A DNA stretch of 64,000 nt, taken from Coffea arabica. Its lineage: Eukaryota; Streptophyta; Magnoliopsida; Gentianales; Rubiaceae. Position 1 is the first letter of the stretch. Every line of letters begins with the position of its first letter. The translations under genes and the position numbers were made by a program. The notes beneath the pieces were generated by a model that saw only the letters and a list, made by a program, of their open reading frames with translations, ran no database searches and was not told the DNA's origin. Below are positions 60,523 through 64,000 of the stretch, in pieces. The stretch spans positions 4,092,001 to 4,156,000 of the forward strand of contig NC_092329.1 of NCBI RefSeq assembly GCF_036785885.1. Direction: 5' to 3'.

Positions 60523-61667
60523 ATGGCGACTTCCTTATCTTCTCTGGCCTCATCCTTGGCTTTTCTCTCCTTCTCTTCCCAAATTTCCCAAAAACCCCAT
60601 GCCTCCGCTCTCTCCTTCACTTCTGCTAAGTCCCTTTCCTTATCTAAGACTTCTACTCCCGTCATTGCCGCCTCCGCTGCTGCTGTCCCGTCCCTTGTTG
60701 ATTTGGAGACTGCCGACCTCAAGCAGCTAGTCAAATCCAGACTTCCCGGAGGTTTTGCAGCCCAGACCATCATCGGCACCGGCCGCCGGAAGAGTGCCAT
60801 TGCCCGGGTTGTCCTCCAAGAGGGCTCTGGCAAAATCATCATCAACTACCGTGACGCTAAGGTACTTGAATTCTCCTACTTTTGGGCTGTTTTAACTTTG
60901 TAGTATTAGTGTGGAAATTGTTACAAAAAGAATGTTCCACAAGGGTGCAAACTCGGTGATCATTGCTGTAGCTAGAATTTATATGATTTCTGGAGTTGGA
61001 ATTTGTTTTTCTTTTTTTTTCCCCCTCTTTCAAGATGGGATTTTTATTCTTCATATTTTTTGCAGTGATGGTGTTGTTTTAGCAACTTCGTTAGTTGGCC
61101 TGTATTAATTCTAGCTATCCTTAATTATGTCTAGTTAATTGTGTACTGAATATGGAAGAAATTTGAATGCTCATACCGTAAAGGTGTAAACTTGCTGATT
61201 ACTTTTTGTGCTTGAAGTCTAGAACCGAGTTAAGCTTACTTTATCCTTCATCTTAAGTTTCATTTTTGTTCTTGAGATGGGATTTTGCTTCTTTACACAG
61301 TGTGCAACACTAATGTTGGACCTGCAGCTGCTTTATATGTTAAATGCTCTGATTGTTGTAGAAATTTCATGGCATTTAGGAATATCTTCAAGGAAATCCA
61401 CTGTGGCTTCAGTACGTGAAAACCCCTTTGGCCACTTTAGGATATGAGAGCAGTTATGATGTGTTTGTCAAAGCACAAGGTGGTGGTTTATCAGGGCAGG
61501 CTCAGGCAATATCTCTTGGCATTGCTCGTGCTCTACTGAAAGTCAGTGAGAGTCATAGAACACCTCTGAGGCAAGAAGGATTGCTGACAAGGGATGCGAG
61601 AGTGGTTGAAAGGAAGAAAGTTGGTCTCAAGAAGGCCCGAAAAGCCCCACAATACTCCAAGCGTTGA
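60523..61667 (+). CDS. RPS9: Plastid 30S ribosomal protein S9 (uS9c), nuclear-encoded, 2 exons
   Basis: Exons 60523-60861 and 61380-61667 join in phase (GCTAAG|GTACTT, ATTTAG|GAATAT) to 627 nt, 208 residues, which I recall as the length of the Arabidopsis protein. The first 50 or so residues are rich in S, A and L with few acids, a typical chloroplast transit peptide. The mature part is uS9: [75 protein letters not shown] and the basic tail [15 protein letters not shown], whose end reaches the ribosomal P site in bacteria. It acts in plastid translation. The start is the only ATG fitting the transit peptide. The intron is 518 bp. Confidence 0.97.
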
Positions 61668-64000
61668 GGTTAGACTTTGTATACAAGGTTTTGCGGAAAG
61701 CTCTACCTAATTTCTCGTCTTGTGTACATGTGCACTTGGAAAACACATGCAAGCTTCTTATTATTAGCTGTTCAGTGAAGGAAAAGGATTAAAGTAATTT
61801 CTAAGTGACTGCTAAGACTTTTAGTGTGGGCAAAGCAAGTAGCATGTCTCCTTGTAATATTGAAGGGTATTGAACTGACATTTTTTTTGTCGACAGTATA
61901 TGCTACACACAAAGTCCTTGCATTTAAAAAGATTACTTGACACTAAGACCGCTACGTTGGACACCTTGCAGGGTGAGAATGAATCATTAAGGGCATTGTG
62001 TTATGCACTGTGAAATGAAGGGCTAGGGCGCCATTATGTTGGGAATTACTGAATTTCTTAAATACATCAAGCTCAGTTCCTCCGTTATGATTGATAAGTT
62101 CTTTGACCTGTACTGCAATTTGTTGGCCTTCAAGCAATAATAAGGCTGGCATTCTGTTATTGGTAGTCCTAGATGAAAAGCAAAAGTGTGTCATATTATC
62201 TTCTGGATCATGGAAAAAATATTGGATGCCTCCTCTCTGATGCATGTTATTCCTAGAGCACTACAATGGGTATTGTAATTTGTAACCCTTCGGATTTCCA
62301 CCATTCATATTTACCTCAATGTGGAAACATTTATCCATGATTAGTGCAAGGCATATGACATATATCGATCCCTTTGCCTAGTGGAGTATCATAAATCGTG
62401 AAAACATATCAATAGATATGTTTAAGTCTACCAGACATATGAGATATTTTTGCACTTTTTAATTTCGGAGAGAATGAAATGTAATATAAAAGTTTGTGGG
62501 ATCACTTCTACACGGTGAATATCAAAGGTTTCTACTAGAACATCTAATGAATACTTCAACATGTTAAGCTTCTAGAAAATTAAAACAATTATTTGATGTG
62601 TCTTGTGCTGGTTTGGTCATCAGTAAGTTTTGCTGGTACAAAGTATTGCTCTTATCGATTGATGATTTCATTGAACATGCTGAGAACCTTTGTGCCATAA
62701 ACGAGTGCAATGTGATCATTTTCTTTATTCATTACCAAAGTTCTAGCTCGCAGTAACCTAAAATAAACCTGGCAAGGAAAGGGAATTGAACCCCTGTGGA
62801 AAGAAGTAGAACTATGGATGGCAAGGGTTACTGGTCCTAGTTTAGAATTGAGTTCTGCAGATGGATTCAGTTTTTGGCTTGCTGGTCCCATGTTCTTACT
62901 GGTGGTAGATCGTACTTGTGGACTTGGTTTTGTTGCTGAACAACTGTAAACTGCTCTATGAATGTCTGAGCCCCACATATTGGTGATTTGAATATGTTTT
63001 TTCGTCATTAAAATGTTGCTGATTGACTTTTTTTTTTTTTCACTCTAATTGGTATTTCCACCATGCGGTCTTGCTGGTTTGGTATTTCATTTTGCGGTTG
63101 AAATGGACATCAGGGATCCTGATATCATGGACAAATGAAGATAAGGTTGAAAGCTGGGATGTGTAACATTTCTGTAAATCTGTCGCTGTATACGTAGGGA
63201 ACTGAGGTGACGCCCTTATTTCTGCAATTGTCACTATTCAGAATTTATTTTTGATGCAATCAATGCATCCGCTAAATTTACAAACGCCAATTTGAGGCAG
63301 ACCCTAGAAGAATCTTCTATGAAGATGCTGAACCGTATCTTTGATTGAGCAAATATGTTTTCCCTTGCATAAAGTTTTCTGTCGTTCTGATTACAGGTGG
63401 TGCTATTCTCAGCTACTTGTATATACGAGACCCCCATCAACAACACAAACTCACCAAACCATCGCCACTATCACTGTCACTGCCATCACTCCACCGCCAT
63501 CCCTACCACCACAGCCAACACTGCAACACTAGGCACATCACCATTACGAGATGTAGAATAATTCAGATTTGCGTGGTTACAATAGAGCAGGAGAGAGAAG
63601 ACTGGAGAGCAGGGTGGAAAAGAAAGTGGGGGAGGAATACAGGGGTAAAACAGAGTTTTTCTTTTTTGGTGGGTAAGCTCATTTTTCTCATTGATAAGCA
63701 AAATGGAGTACATAAGTTCAGGGACAGAAGTCACAGAACCCTTAAACAAGTACAGCAAAATGGATGGAAAAGGAACCTATAACCATACCACTATACAAAT
63801 GAACCTGACTAACATCAAAATTGGCAGTAAGGACTTTACAGTAGTCTAGAATCTCAAAACAGAGGATTTGTTCATGTTGTCGAGGACAGATTTGCGTGGA
63901 TGCATTTTTCTGTGCTCCATTGTTGCTGGTTTCGTAAAAATACATGCCCAAAGTGCATCGATCAGTGTATCTTTTGTTAATGACAGCAGTTGCCTCCTCT
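61668..64000. other. Downstream of RPS9; possible gene end at window edge
   Basis: I see no supported complete gene. T11 at 63029-63039 and an ACCACCATC-rich stretch (63475-63540) stand out. On the minus strand a frame is open from the window edge (63999) to a stop at 63742; its first codons (EEATAVINKRYTDRC) look protein-like, and GCAT|GTATTT near 63944 could be a donor. This may be the edge of a gene lying to the right, but evidence is thin. Confidence 0.4.

Noticed and set aside
62652-63008. 118-codon minus-strand frame
   Set aside because: No family resemblance and no splice context; probably chance in the RPS9 downstream region.

Overview
The window is nuclear DNA of a flowering plant, probably a eudicot. 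Its genes carry GT-AG introns, a plastid-targeted ribosomal protein, a BEL1-type homeobox gene, a P-class PPR gene, a DA1-family growth regulator and an FBD-type F-box gene. Intergenic DNA is AT-rich and holds plant-type hAT elements, MITEs and SINEs. A repeat style resembling asterids, perhaps Rubiaceae, is only an impression. There is no operon organisation, CRISPR array, rRNA or convincing tRNA gene.

Layout: 1-1527 (-) is the 5' part of a mitochondrial-type PPR gene cut by the window edge. 2797-6156 (-) is a 12-exon PQ-loop vacuolar amino-acid transporter. 7844-12520 is a complete hAT transposon with an 8-bp target-site duplication and a spliced transposase. 18032-18607 (+) is an intronless CML41-type calmodulin-like gene. 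19522-26385 (-), with a 5' UTR exon near 27.4-27.5 kb, is an 11-exon DAR1 gene (UIM-LIM-peptidase). 27.5-36.3 kb is gene-poor and holds a LINE-like retroinsertion, a hAT MITE and tandem duplications. 37041-43992 (+) is a 5-exon BEL1-like homeobox gene with a GC-AG intron and a 3.4-kb last intron. 46116-49238 (-) is a 7-exon type I inositol polyphosphate 5-phosphatase. 53441-55961 (+) is a 4-exon F-box/FBD/LRR gene, with a second copy of the hAT MITE just upstream. 58400-59818 (+) is a broken MATE transporter gene. 60523-61667 (+) is the 2-exon nuclear gene for plastid ribosomal protein S9.

The genes are independent loci. DAR1, the BEL1-like factor and RPS9 serve growth and plastid function. 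CML41, the 5-phosphatase and the PQ-loop carrier serve calcium or inositide signalling and vacuolar transport. I found no multi-gene cluster with a common task. The most unusual material is mobile DNA: the intact-looking hAT element with an unidentified extra reading frame inside it, two copies of a GAGCTCGA-rich MITE family, and two opposed copies of a tRNA-derived SINE family.

Exon borders were derived by hand from splice consensus, reading phase and recalled Arabidopsis proteins. All reconstructed coding lengths are multiples of three.
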